A stretch of DNA of 64,000 nt, from contig NZ_RFFH01000007.1 of NCBI RefSeq assembly GCF_003696265.1, positions 62,001-126,000 on the forward strand, written 5' to 3'. Below, piece after piece: positions 1-8,218 of the stretch. This stretch comes from Nocardia stercoris (GTDB taxonomy: Bacteria > Actinomycetota > Actinomycetes > Mycobacteriales > Mycobacteriaceae). Position numbers and translations under genes: made by a program. The notes beneath the pieces were generated by a model, which was not told the DNA's origin, ran no database searches, and saw only the letters and a list, made by a program, of their open reading frames with translations. Position 1 is the first letter of the stretch; the number at the start of each line of letters is the position of its first letter.

Positions 1-552
1 CCACAGTGCCGGGTAGCGAGCGGGGTCTGCGGCGAGCAATGCCTTGCCCTGCGCCCAGAACTCGGCACTGCCCTCCCAGTCGCCGGGCTGTCGTTGCATC
101 GCCGCACACCCGATCAGGAACCGGTTGACGTTGCCGACCAATGCCACCGCGGTCCGCACCGGCAGCCCGGCCTCGGCGAGAAACGCCAGCATGCGATCCA
201 TGATCGCCAGACTCCGATCGGTCGAGACCCTCAGTGTGGGATCCAGTAACCCCGGCCGATCGATCACGAACACCCGATACAGGCCGCGCACGAGCTGCTG
301 GAACCCTTCGATTCCACCGGCCTCCGGCATCGGAACCTGCTCGTACGCGTCCTCGACCGACGCCGCCAGCAGGTCGGCCTTGTTGCCGAAATGCCGGTAC
401 AGCGCCATCGGATCCACCCCGAGCCTGGTCGCGACCAGGCGCATGGTCATCGCCTCCGCGCCCTGCTCCGCGATCACCGCCGCCGCGGCGGCGAGGATCA
501 TCGGCTTGTTCAGTGTCCCGCGCGGTGTCCGCCGCCTGGTCTGCTCCACCAC
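1..552 (-). CDS. TetR/AcrR-family transcriptional regulator (3' end cut by window edge)
   Basis: The minus strand from a GTG at 552 reads as an open frame to the window edge, about 184 codons without a stop. The start has a strong AGGAGG about five bases upstream (558-563). The N-terminal part is a typical TetR helix-turn-helix: an AAAAVIAEQGAEAMTMRLVA stretch, then LGVDPMALYRHFGNKADLL. The rest is the variable helical ligand-binding half. The ligand cannot be read from sequence. The gene uses a GTG start and lacks its C terminus here, so its length and downstream partner are unknown. Family assignment is firm; target genes are unknown. Confidence 0.85.
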   Translation of the reverse strand, partial: MVEQTRRRTPRGTLNKPMILAAAAAVIAEQGAEAMTMRLVATRLGVDPMALYRHFGNKADLLAASVEDAYEQVPMPEAGGIEGFQQLVRGLYRVFVIDRPGLLDPTLRVSTDRSLAIMDRMLAFLAEAGLPVRTAVALVGNVNRFLIGCAAMQRQPGDWEGSAEFWAQGKALLAADPARYPALW

Positions 553-700
553 GCGTACCTCCTGGACGGGCTACCGATGATCGACAATGGTCGACTACAA
601 CAGTAGACGCGGGTCGGACGCGACAGCGCGGTGCCGGGCAGCCCGCACCCGCGGCGTCGTGGCTGTGCCGCCGCATGGGCGGCGGCACAGCCACTTGCGG

Positions 701-1207
701 CTACTTGCCCGCGTCGCCGCCCGCCTGGGCGGCCGGGTCGGCGCCCTGCGAAGCGCCAGGGTCGGTGCCCTGGTTTGCGGCGTCGGCGGACGGAGCGTTG
801 ATCGTGTCGAAGAACCGGGCGGCGGCGCCGATACCGGCGGGAACGCCCAGAGCTGCCGTGCCCGAGGCGGTGCCGAGTGCGAGGCCGGCGATCGCGCCGG
901 CAATGCAGCCGCCGACCGCACCGGGCAGGAAGGCCGGGGGCATCAGCGCTGCACCGGCCGCAGAGCCGGCGGCACATCCGACCGGAGCCGCGACCAGGGT
1001 GCCCGAGAGGGAGCCGACGCCGGTGGCGAGGCCGAATTCGTTCGCGGCATTGCCCAGAGCGTTGTCGAAATCGGCTTGCGCGTCGATGGATTCGGCAACC
1101 GGGGCCGGAGTGAGCGGTACCGGGTCGGCTCCGGCAACGGCAGCCTGGGTGACGACAGCGGCGAACGACAGCACCGCGGCGATGCCGTAGGCATTGATCT
1201 TCTTCAT
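701..1207 (-). CDS. Small secreted glycine/alanine-rich protein of unknown function
   Basis: A 168-residue protein starting at ATG 1207 (MKKINAYGIAAVL), with a clear signal peptide ending near AVAGADP, so it is probably exported. The middle is glycine/alanine-rich with several short hydrophobic GxxxG-like stretches (for example GCIAGAIAGLALG), and the C terminus is rich in D, G, Q and A. The frame is open upstream to 1585, but the signal peptide supports the internal ATG. Similar small exported proteins are common in Nocardia and have no established function. Upstream on the same strand lie two Zur/Fur-like boxes, which may place it under metal control. The function is not recognisable. Confidence 0.75.
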   Translation of the reverse strand: MKKINAYGIAAVLSFAAVVTQAAVAGADPVPLTPAPVAESIDAQADFDNALGNAANEFGLATGVGSLSGTLVAAPVGCAAGSAAGAALMPPAFLPGAVGGCIAGAIAGLALGTASGTAALGVPAGIGAAARFFDTINAPSADAANQGTDPGASQGADPAAQAGGDAGK

Positions 1208-1273
1208 CAGGGTCTCTCTGTCTGGTGGTCGGGATCTGGGCGCGAGCGGGTGCCTGAGGCGCATCCCACCGCC

Positions 1274-1346
1274 TTGTTGAAAACCGTTTTCGACAACGGT
1301 CGATCCGGACTGTACTCTCTGACCGGAATAAGTGAAAATGATTGTC
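1274..1346. promoter_or_regulatory. Two Zur/Fur-like boxes in a divergent promoter region
   Basis: At 1274-1296 the arms TTGTTGAAAAC and GTTTTCGACAA flank a single C, a near-perfect 23-bp dyad with one mismatch. At 1333-1347 TGAAAATGATTGTCG resembles the actinobacterial Zur consensus (TGAAAATGATTTTCA, from memory), with 13 of 15 matching. Both lie upstream of the secreted protein gene that starts at 1207 on the minus strand; a small membrane ORF starts at 1499 on the plus strand. Fur-family control is inferred; whether the metal is zinc or iron is open. Confidence 0.5.
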
Positions 1347-1498
1347 GTCACCGTTTGGATCCGGAGACGGTCGTCAGCACCGACCTGATAGAGATGGACC
1401 ACCATGGCTCGTAGGCATTTCCACACCCGCGCACAGTTGCGCCCAGGGCGGAGCAGCACCCCAGGAGCTCCCGTGAATACGCGGTAGGCTGTGCGGGC

Positions 1499-1666
1499 AT
1501 GGGACGCGGAATCGGAGGTGTCCAGCGGTTCGCTACCGCCCTGGCGAGTCCGGGCACCGGGCATCGCCCGGCCTACACCTCCCACGAAGTGCTGATCGGC
1601 TCCGTGGTGCTACTGGCGATTCTGGCCGTCATTCTGGTCGCCGTTTGGTGGTCGAGCCGCCGCTGA
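1499..1666 (+). CDS. Small single-pass membrane protein (55 aa)
   Basis: An ATG at 1499 opens a 55-residue frame ending at TGA 1664-1666. The N-terminal 30 residues are polar (MGRGIGGVQRF...). One strong transmembrane helix follows (VLIGSVVLLAILAVILVAVWW) and the chain ends with the positive tail SSRR, giving an N-out/C-in topology by the positive-inside rule. No good ribosome-binding site is visible. It sits between the metal-box region and the magnesium operon, about 140 bp upstream of the MgtE-N gene. A real small membrane protein is plausible, but no family is recognised. Confidence 0.4.
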   Translation: MGRGIGGVQRFATALASPGTGHRPAYTSHEVLIGSVVLLAILAVILVAVWWSSRR

Positions 1667-1808
1667 CTTCTGCATTCTCGGGTGTCCGAAACCGAATGCG
1701 ACGGATTGTGCGATGCCCGCAATTGCGTGATCATTCCTGTGTCGGCACCGATCACGGTGCAGGTCGGCACTGATCGTCGGGACGCAGAGACACCGGGACA
1801 GGAGCACG

Positions 1809-3137
1809 ATGACCGAACCGAAAGCGCAACCGCCGGTGGTGACGACCCTGCATCTGTCGCAGCTGCTGAAGTCCCCCGTGATCGCGGGATCCGGGGAGAC
1901 GATCGGCCGGGTGGACGACCTGATCGTGCGGTTGCCCGGCGGTGACGCCTACCCACCGGTCTCCGGGGTCGTCGTCGGCATCAGCGGCCGGCAGGTGTTC
2001 GTGTCCGGCGAACACATCGCGGAGTTGGCGGCCGACCGAATCACCTTGTCGGTCAACAAGGTCGACCTGCGGTCGTTCGAGCGCCGGGAAGGCGAGGTGC
2101 TGTTGAAGGCCGATATCCTCGGCCACCGGCTCATCGACGTCGCGGCCGCCGAACTGGTCCGTGCCTACGACGTCGAACTGGACCACACCCGCAGCGGCTG
2201 GGTGCTGGCCCGCCTCGACACCCGCCCGCCGGCCCGCTTCTTCGGGCTGGTCAAGTCCTCCGGCGGGGACGCCGCGCGGGATTGGAAAGCGTTCGAACCG
2301 CTGATCGGGCACAACCCGACGCGCACGGCCCGCGGTCTGGGCGGCCGGGTGCGCGGGATGCGGCCCGCCGAACTCGCCGACCTGCTCGAAGAAGCCGACA
2401 AGAACGAGCGCGGCGAGATCCTGGACCGGGTGCACGGGGACCCGGAACTGGAGGCCGACGTGTTCGAGGAACTCGACTCGGACAAGGCCGGCAAGCTGCT
2501 GGACACCATGCCCGACGAGGAGGTCGCAGCCCTGTTCGGCCGCATGCGCGCCGACGATGCGGCCGACTCGATCCTGGAGTTGCGGCAGTCGCGCCGCCGC
2601 CGGGTCCTGGACCTGATGCCGGCCGGTCAGCGGGTCAAGGTCATCACGCTGATGGGGTTCAATCCGGACAGCGCCGGCGGCCTGATGAATGTCGACTTCG
2701 TGTCGTGCGCTGTGAATTCCACTGCGACACAGGCCTTGTCGACGGTCGCCGGGGCGGCGGGACTGCAACCGGAGGCGCTACTGAAGGTGCACGTCCTGCA
2801 GGACCGGCAGCTGGTCGGGGTGGTGTCGGTGATCGCACTGCTTCAGGCTCAGCCGGACGACACGGTCGGTGACCTGATGGACTCGGACCCGGTCCGAGTG
2901 GCCCCCGATGCCGATCTGACCGATATCGCGTTGCTGATGGCGGACTTCAACCTGTACATGGTTCCCGTGGTCGACGACCAGGACCGCATGTTGGGCGTCG
3001 TCACCGTCGACGATGTGCTCGAGGACATCATTCCCGAGGACTGGCGCCGGCGTGAGCCCGCGCCCCGGCCGGTCCGAGAACCGACCACCGTCCCCGACAT
3101 CACCACCTCGCACCCGGACGGGCCTGCGGCACAATGA
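1809..3137 (+). CDS. MgtE N-terminal/CBS-domain protein without channel domain (probable Mg2+ sensor)
   Basis: A 442-residue soluble protein. Residues 1-170 form two PRC-barrel-like halves (for example VIAGSGETIGRVDDLIVRLP). Residues about 185-285 match the helical MgtE-N domain (RGMRPAELADLLEEA, LDTMPDEEVAALFGRM). Residues about 290-415 form a CBS pair (ETL-type first CBS, then VGDLMDSDPVRVAPDADLTD and DDQDRMLGVVTVDDVLEDI). The five-helix pore domain of MgtE is absent. In MgtE these cytosolic domains bind Mg2+ and gate the pore. Here the stop overlaps the start of an NRAMP-like transporter by four bases, so the protein probably senses Mg2+ (or a nucleotide) for that transporter. AGGAG lies just upstream of the ATG. 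Confidence 0.85.
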   Translation: MTEPKAQPPVVTTLHLSQLLKSPVIAGSGETIGRVDDLIVRLPGGDAYPPVSGVVVGISGRQVFVSGEHIAELAADRITLSVNKVDLRSFERREGEVLLKADILGHRLIDVAAAELVRAYDVELDHTRSGWVLARLDTRPPARFFGLVKSSGGDAARDWKAFEPLIGHNPTRTARGLGGRVRGMRPAELADLLEEADKNERGEILDRVHGDPELEADVFEELDSDKAGKLLDTMPDEEVAALFGRMRADDAADSILELRQSRRRRVLDLMPAGQRVKVITLMGFNPDSAGGLMNVDFVSCAVNSTATQALSTVAGAAGLQPEALLKVHVLQDRQLVGVVSVIALLQAQPDDTVGDLMDSDPVRVAPDADLTDIALLMADFNLYMVPVVDDQDRMLGVVTVDDVLEDIIPEDWRRREPAPRPVREPTTVPDITTSHPDGPAAQ

Positions 3138-4936
3138 CGGAGACCGGCGACGACCACACGCCGGTCGTCCCTGACGCCGAGGTGGCGGAGGGGCCCGGCA
3201 AGCCGCGCGCTGTCGAGCCCGGCGAGCACCCGGTTGTGCCCGCGCAGCAGGAGGCCGCGGCCGGGCAACCGGCGGTGGACGCTGGACGCCCGCGGATCGA
3301 GCCCGGCAGGCAGCCCAACTCCCCCGGCCGGCAATCGGCGGTGCTCGACTCGGCACACCTCGGCGATATCGAAGGCGCGCTCGGGCGGATCAAGCTCACC
3401 GACACCGACCAGCCCCGGACCCTGAAGATCCGGCTGTTGACGCTGCTGGCGATCGTCGGCCCGGGCCTGATCGTCATGGTCGGGGACAACGACGCGGGTG
3501 GGGTCGCCACCTATGCCCAGGCCGGGCAGAACTACGGATACAGCCTGCTGTGGGTGTTGTTGCTGCTGATCCCGGTCCTGATCGTCAACCAGGAGATGGT
3601 CGTCCGGCTCGGCGCGGTGACCGGGGTCGGTCACGCGCGGCTGATCAACGAACGGTTCGGCCGGGGCTGGGGCTGGTTCTCCGTCGGCGACCTGTTCGTG
3701 CTGAACTTCCTCACCATCGTCACCGAGTTCATCGGAATCAGCCTCGCCGCAGCCTATTTCGGTATTTCCAAGTACATCGTGGTGCCGCTGGCGTCGGTTG
3801 CGCTGGTCGCCATCATGGCGTCGGGCAGTTTCCGCCGCTGGGAACGCGCCATGTTCGTGTTCATCGCCGTCACGCTGTTGCAGATCCCGATGCTGCTGCT
3901 CTCGCACCCCGACTGGGGCCGCGCCGCCCAGAGTTTCGTGGTCCCCGGCGTCACGGGTGGGTTCACCTCCGACGCGGTGCTGCTGATCATCGCCCTGGTC
4001 GGCACGACAGTCGCGCCCTGGCAGCTGTTCTTCCAGCAGTCGAACATCGTCGACAAGCGAATCACCCCGCGCTTCATCGGCTACGAACGCGCCGACACCG
4101 CACTCGGCGCTGTCGTCGTGGTCGTCGGCGCCGCAGCGCTCACCATGACCGCCTCCTTCGCCGCGCATGCCACCGATTCGGTCGGGAAATTCGTCGACGC
4201 CGGCGAAATCGCCCATCTCCTCGGCCAGGCTCACCAGCCGTTGGGGTCGATCTTCGCCGTCGTCCTGCTGGACGCGTCGATCATCGGCGCCGCCGCGGTC
4301 ACCTTGGCCACCAGTTACGCGTTCGGCGATGTGTTCGGGATCAAGCACTCGCTGCACCGCGGCTTCCGGGACGCGAAGCAGTTCTACCTGTCCTATATCG
4401 CGATGGTGGTCGTGGCCGCGGTGATCGTGCTCGTCCCGGGGGCGCCGCTGGGTCTGATCACCACCGCCGTGCAGGCCCTGGCCGGGCTACTGCTGCCGTC
4501 GGCCTCGGTGTTCCTGCTGTTGTTGTGCAACGACCCGCAGGTCCTCGGCCCCTGGGTCAACAAGACCTGGCTCAACGTCGTCGCCGGCGTCATCGTCGGA
4601 ATCCTGCTGTTGCTGTCAGGAATCCTGATGGCCACCACACTGTTCCCCGACCTCGACGTCGTCACCACCACCGGTGCACTCGCGGTCGTGCTCGTTGTGC
4701 TCGCCGTCCTCACCGGCATCGTGCTGCGCGTCCTGCAACGCCGTGCACCCGCGCCGCCGCCGGGTCCGGTGTTCGATACCGCGCAGCGGGATCACTGGCG
4801 GATGCCGCCGCTGGCCCTGCTCGAACCGGTGCGGTGGTCGGCCGGGACGAAGCTCGGCATGCTCGCCCTGCGCGGCTACCTGGTCCTCGGCGCGATCTTA
4901 TTGGTGGTCAAGGCAATCCAGCTCGGCCGCGGCTGA
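3134..4936 (+). CDS. NRAMP-related divalent metal transporter, possibly Mg2+-type (NRMT-like)
   Basis: A 600-residue membrane protein: a disordered, proline-rich head of about 95 residues, then about 11 transmembrane helices of the NRAMP (SLC11) fold. Helix 1 carries GPGLIVMVGDNDAGG (DND at residues 118-120), where classical NRAMPs have the DPGN metal motif. Helix 6 reads TTVAPWQLFF, so the usual M-P-H is A294-P295-W296 and the sulfur ligand for Mn/Fe is gone. In the family, loss of that Met is linked to hard-ion (Mg2+) transport. The four-base overlap with the MgtE-N/CBS gene and the mgtC gene downstream support Mg2+. Substrate is inferred, not shown. Confidence 0.85.
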   Translation: MTETGDDHTPVVPDAEVAEGPGKPRAVEPGEHPVVPAQQEAAAGQPAVDAGRPRIEPGRQPNSPGRQSAVLDSAHLGDIEGALGRIKLTDTDQPRTLKIRLLTLLAIVGPGLIVMVGDNDAGGVATYAQAGQNYGYSLLWVLLLLIPVLIVNQEMVVRLGAVTGVGHARLINERFGRGWGWFSVGDLFVLNFLTIVTEFIGISLAAAYFGISKYIVVPLASVALVAIMASGSFRRWERAMFVFIAVTLLQIPMLLLSHPDWGRAAQSFVVPGVTGGFTSDAVLLIIALVGTTVAPWQLFFQQSNIVDKRITPRFIGYERADTALGAVVVVVGAAALTMTASFAAHATDSVGKFVDAGEIAHLLGQAHQPLGSIFAVVLLDASIIGAAAVTLATSYAFGDVFGIKHSLHRGFRDAKQFYLSYIAMVVVAAVIVLVPGAPLGLITTAVQALAGLLLPSASVFLLLLCNDPQVLGPWVNKTWLNVVAGVIVGILLLLSGILMATTLFPDLDVVTTTGALAVVLVVLAVLTGIVLRVLQRRAPAPPPGPVFDTAQRDHWRMPPLALLEPVRWSAGTKLGMLALRGYLVLGAILLVVKAIQLGRG

Positions 4937-4966
4937 GCGGTCGGAGCGATCTCCGGAAGGGAAGTC

Positions 4967-5680
4967 ATGTCGACGTGGGAGATGCTGCTGCGGCTCGGCA
5001 CGGGCGCAGGCCTCGGCATGGTCATCGGCATCGAACGCCAGTATCGGGCGCGCATGGCGGGCCTGCGCACCAACGCCCTGGTAGCGACGGGTGCCACACT
5101 GTTCGTGCTGTTGTCCGCCAACGGTTTCCACGGCGGGTCCGCCGACCCGACCCGGGTCGCCGCGCAGATCGTGTCGGGCATCGGCTTCCTGGGCGCCGGT
5201 GTGATCATGCGCGAGGGGCTGAGCGTGCGTGGCCTGAACACCGCCGCCACCCTGTGGTGCTCGGCCGCGATCGGTGCGCTGGCCGGTGCCGGAATGTACG
5301 CCACCGCGGCAGCGGGCACCGCCGCGATCGTCGCCGTGAACACCGCACTGCGGTCGATGGGCCGGGTCATCGACCGGGTTCCCGAAGCAGGTACCGAACA
5401 GGCCAGCACCTACATTTTCGCCGCGACCACCGACGACGCCGGCGAGGCCCAGGTACGAGCCTTGCTCGTGCAAGCGTTGACTCGCACCGATTTCCGGCTC
5501 GTGTCCATCGCCAGCCGGAACGCCGATACACCAGGGCAAGTCGAGATCCGCGCCGAACTGATCGGCGAGCACCGAGACGACCGCCAGATGGAATCCGCGG
5601 TCAGCCGACTCAGCTTGGAGCCCTCGGTCACCAGCGTCGGCTGGCAAGTCACCGAACGCACAGACTCGGACAGCCACTGA
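4967..5680 (+). CDS. mgtC: MgtC/SapB-family membrane protein
   Basis: A 237-residue protein with four or five N-terminal transmembrane helices and the conserved MgtC core: GLGMVIGIERQYRARMAGLRT near residue 15, then GIGFLGAGVIMREG and RGLNTAATLWCSAAIGALAG. Residues about 145-230 form a soluble ACT-like C-terminal domain. MgtC proteins are linked to growth in low Mg2+ and to intracellular survival in mycobacteria, probably acting on membrane ATP synthase or potential rather than as transporters. It lies 30 bp after the NRAMP-related gene with GGAAGGGAAG before the ATG, so it is probably the third gene of one operon. Confidence 0.9.
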   Translation: MSTWEMLLRLGTGAGLGMVIGIERQYRARMAGLRTNALVATGATLFVLLSANGFHGGSADPTRVAAQIVSGIGFLGAGVIMREGLSVRGLNTAATLWCSAAIGALAGAGMYATAAAGTAAIVAVNTALRSMGRVIDRVPEAGTEQASTYIFAATTDDAGEAQVRALLVQALTRTDFRLVSIASRNADTPGQVEIRAELIGEHRDDRQMESAVSRLSLEPSVTSVGWQVTERTDSDSH

Positions 5681-6087
5681 CGACCGTCCGCGTCCCGGTT
5701 TTCGGCTGGTGGGTTCGCACGTGACATCGCCGGTCCGGACTGTCGAGGTCGCGAGCGGCCACCGAGTGGCGATTCGTATCGCGGCTCCCGCCGGACCGCC
5801 ATCGTTGGACTCTTTGTGAATGGCTTGCTTCCGTCCAGCATCACCGCGACTACTATCGACCGTGCCACGCGGCCGCTGCGCCGTCCACACCGCCACCGAA
5901 ACCGACAGCATCACCGCACTCCGGATCGCGGGCATCGATGCGGCGCTCTTTCCGGGATCATGGTCGCAGTGGAGCGCCGACCCGGCTCGCCCGGTCGCGA
6001 CCGGACCGGCATGACACCGCCGGTGATCGCGCGGCCCGCACCCGACTTCGCCGGACGCCCACACCATCGACGCAGAGGAGCCCACCG
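5681..6087. other. Intergenic stretch without a recognisable gene
   Basis: About 400 bp between mgtC and the cupin gene. Frames run through from the cupin side but show no protein signature and are better explained as GC-rich read-through. A short AT-richer patch (TTGGACTCTTTGTGAATGG near 5803, and TACTATCG near 5853) could carry a promoter for the cupin gene, but no clean -35/-10 pair is evident. No repeat or RNA was recognised. Confidence 0.4.
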
Positions 6088-6570
6088 GTGACAACGCAAC
6101 CGAATCCCGCGACCGGCGACAACTGGCGGCACCACGGGGTACGAGTCGTCAAAGCAGACCAGCTCGATTCGAATACCGCGCAAACGCCCGGAATGAACCG
6201 GGCGGCAGCGATCGACGCCGCCCGCGTCGGCGCACAACAGATCTGGGCGGGCACGGTCACGATCCATCCCGACGCGAAAACCGGAGCCCACCATCACGGC
6301 GCGCTGGAGAGCGTCATCTATGTGGTCCGGGGCCGAGCCCGGATGCGCTGGGGCGAGCACCTGGAATTCGTCGCCGAGGCCGAGCCGGGCGATTTCATCT
6401 TCGTGCCACCGTACGTACCCCACCAGGAGATCAACGCCAGCACCGACGAACCGCTCGAATGCGTACTGGTCCGCAGCGACAGCGAAGCGGTCGTGGTCAA
6501 CCTCGACATCGAGCCGGTCGAACCGCCCGAGGCCGTCTATTGGGTCGACCCGATCCACCCGCACCCTTGA
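6088..6570 (+). CDS. Cupin-domain protein
   Basis: A 160-residue single-domain cupin. The GTG at 6088 is chosen because AGAGGAG lies eight bases upstream and the residues before it are low-complexity Arg/Thr. Cupin motif 1 is HHHGALESVIYVVRGRARMRWG (three His and the Glu are metal ligands), and motif 2 follows as PGDFIFVPPYVPHQEINA. It probably binds one metal ion in the cytoplasm. Similar stand-alone cupins are annotated as dioxygenase-like or sugar-isomerase-like, but the substrate cannot be read here. It converges on the ABC-transporter operon. Confidence 0.85.
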   Translation: MTTQPNPATGDNWRHHGVRVVKADQLDSNTAQTPGMNRAAAIDAARVGAQQIWAGTVTIHPDAKTGAHHHGALESVIYVVRGRARMRWGEHLEFVAEAEPGDFIFVPPYVPHQEINASTDEPLECVLVRSDSEAVVVNLDIEPVEPPEAVYWVDPIHPHP

Positions 6571-6630
6571 AACGCGCCCACCGGCACCGCGCCCGGTCGG
6601 CACAGACCACGGCACGCCGACCGGCGGCTG

Positions 6631-7473
6631 TCAGCCGGTCAGCCCGCGCCGGGCTCGCACCACGTGGTCGGCCAGGGTGAACAGACCGTCGACCACGATG
6701 CCGATCAGCATGATCACGATCATGGTGGCCAGGATCTCGGTCGAATCGCTGAGCTGGCGGGCGAATTCGAGCCGCACACCCAGTGACGGGCTGTGGCCGA
6801 TCACCACCAGCAGCTCCCCGGCCATCAAGCTGCGCCAGGCGAAGGCCCAGCCCTGTTTGAGTCCGGTCACGAACGCCGGCAGGGCGGCGGGCAGCAGAAC
6901 GTAGCGGTACCAACCGAATCCGCGCACGCCCAGCACCCGGGCCGCCCGCAGCAACGCCGGCGGAGTGTGGTCGATGCCGCTGATCAGCCCGCTGGCGACC
7001 GACGGTGCCGCGCCCAGCACGACCACGAACAGGATCGCCTGCTCGCTGAGCTGGAACAGCAGGATCGCCAGCGGGAACCAGGCGATGGACGGCATCGTCT
7101 GCAGCCCGGTGATCAAGGTGCTCAGCGCGATCCGCAGCGGCCGCGGCCGGGTGGCCAGTACCGCTGCCGCCACGCCGATGCCGACGGCGAGCCCGAAACC
7201 GGCCACCGCCCGCCGCATGGTCAGCCCCAGCCCGCTCCAGAACCGCGGATCGCCCAGATCGTGCCACAGCCGGGGCAGCACCTCGCCGGGGCCGGGCAGC
7301 ACCCACGGATCCTTCCAGCCGCTGAGCACCACCAGTTCCCACAATCCGACCGCCAACGCCAGCGCGCCCAGCACCGGCCAGACGGTGCTCCAGATCCGTT
7401 GCGCCACACCGATCCGCGCGGGAACCGCGGTATCGAGCGCGTCCAGCGCGCGCAACTGCCGGTCAGTGTCCAT
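6631..7473 (-). CDS. ABC transporter permease, SsuC/TauC type
   Basis: A 280-residue inner-membrane protein with six predicted helices. The BPD_transp_1 region includes the cytoplasmic EAA loop seen as GISxxPPALLRAARVLGVRGFGWYRYVLLPAALP. The family (nitrate, aliphatic sulfonate, taurine and hydroxymethylpyrimidine importers) forms the channel of the importer. Its start overlaps the ATPase stop by 11 bases, and it is the last gene of the four-gene operon. The substrate is unknown; the unusual operon partner is the DUF3604 protein. Confidence 0.9.
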   Translation of the reverse strand: MDTDRQLRALDALDTAVPARIGVAQRIWSTVWPVLGALALAVGLWELVVLSGWKDPWVLPGPGEVLPRLWHDLGDPRFWSGLGLTMRRAVAGFGLAVGIGVAAAVLATRPRPLRIALSTLITGLQTMPSIAWFPLAILLFQLSEQAILFVVVLGAAPSVASGLISGIDHTPPALLRAARVLGVRGFGWYRYVLLPAALPAFVTGLKQGWAFAWRSLMAGELLVVIGHSPSLGVRLEFARQLSDSTEILATMIVIMLIGIVVDGLFTLADHVVRARRGLTG

Positions 7474-8218
7474 GTCGCCCTACCTCTTCCCGCAGCCGAT
7501 CGGTGATCTTCCCGGCCGGCTCGGCCACTTCCGGAGACTCGATGCGCCGCGGCCGGTGCAACGGCACCGGGTACTCCTGCACGACCCGGCCCGGACGACT
7601 GGACAGCAGCACCACCCGGTCACCGAGCCGCACCGCTTCGCGCACATTGTGAGTCACGAACAACACGGTCAATTCGCGCTCGCGCCAGATTCTTTCCAGC
7701 TCGTCGTGCAGCAGGTCACGGGTCATGGCGTCCAGTGCGGCGAACGGTTCGTCCAGCAACAGGATGTCGGTGTCCTGGGCCAGTGCGCGGGCGATGGCGG
7801 CCCGCTGCCGCATGCCGCCCGACAGCTGATGCGGCCGCCGGTCACCGGCACCGTCCAGCCGCACCACCGCCAGCAGTTCGGCTATCCGGCCGGGCCACAA
7901 CCGCTTCGGCACGCCGGCCGCCCGCAGCGCGATCCCGATATTGCCGGCGACGGTCAGCCACGGGAACAGCGCGGGATCCTGGAACACCATGCCCACCCGG
8001 GCGCCGCCGGTGGCGACGGTCCCGCTGGTCGGTGCGTCCAGCCCCGCGATCAGCGCCAGCAACGTGCTCTTCCCGCAGCCGGAAGCGCCGAGCAGGCAGA
8101 CGAATTCGCCGCGCGCGACGTCGAGCGAGACCCCGTCCAGGGCGAGCACGGCCCCGCGACCGGACCCATACACCTTCGAGACCGCATCGATCAGCACGGC
8201 CGGTTCGGTGGTGTTCAT
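7463..8218 (-). CDS. ABC transporter ATP-binding protein, SsuB/TauB type
   Basis: A 251-residue ATPase. Walker A is GASGCGKSTL, the Q-loop is in MVFQDPALFPWL, the signature is LSGGMRQRAAIARAL, Walker B is ILLLDEPFAALD, and the switch His is in LFVTHNVREAV. The start at 8218 is chosen because its ATGA overlaps the TGA of the upstream gene; a longer frame to 8248 exists. The protein energises import with the adjacent permease. The HNVREA motif is typical of nitrate/taurine/sulfonate importers. Family is firm, substrate unknown. Confidence 0.92.
   Translation of the reverse strand: MNTTEPAVLIDAVSKVYGSGRGAVLALDGVSLDVARGEFVCLLGASGCGKSTLLALIAGLDAPTSGTVATGGARVGMVFQDPALFPWLTVAGNIGIALRAAGVPKRLWPGRIAELLAVVRLDGAGDRRPHQLSGGMRQRAAIARALAQDTDILLLDEPFAALDAMTRDLLHDELERIWRERELTVLFVTHNVREAVRLGDRVVLLSSRPGRVVQEYPVPLHRPRRIESPEVAEPAGKITDRLREEVGRHGH

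Noticed and set aside
1667..1808. Mg2+ riboswitch (M-box-like) before the MgtE-N gene
   Set aside because: The 140-bp leader shows no clear M-box pattern by eye and no long stem set was found, so it is not called.
3550..5724. A 724-residue plus-strand frame over the transporter and mgtC genes
   Set aside because: Arg-rich shadow in another frame of two clear membrane-protein genes.
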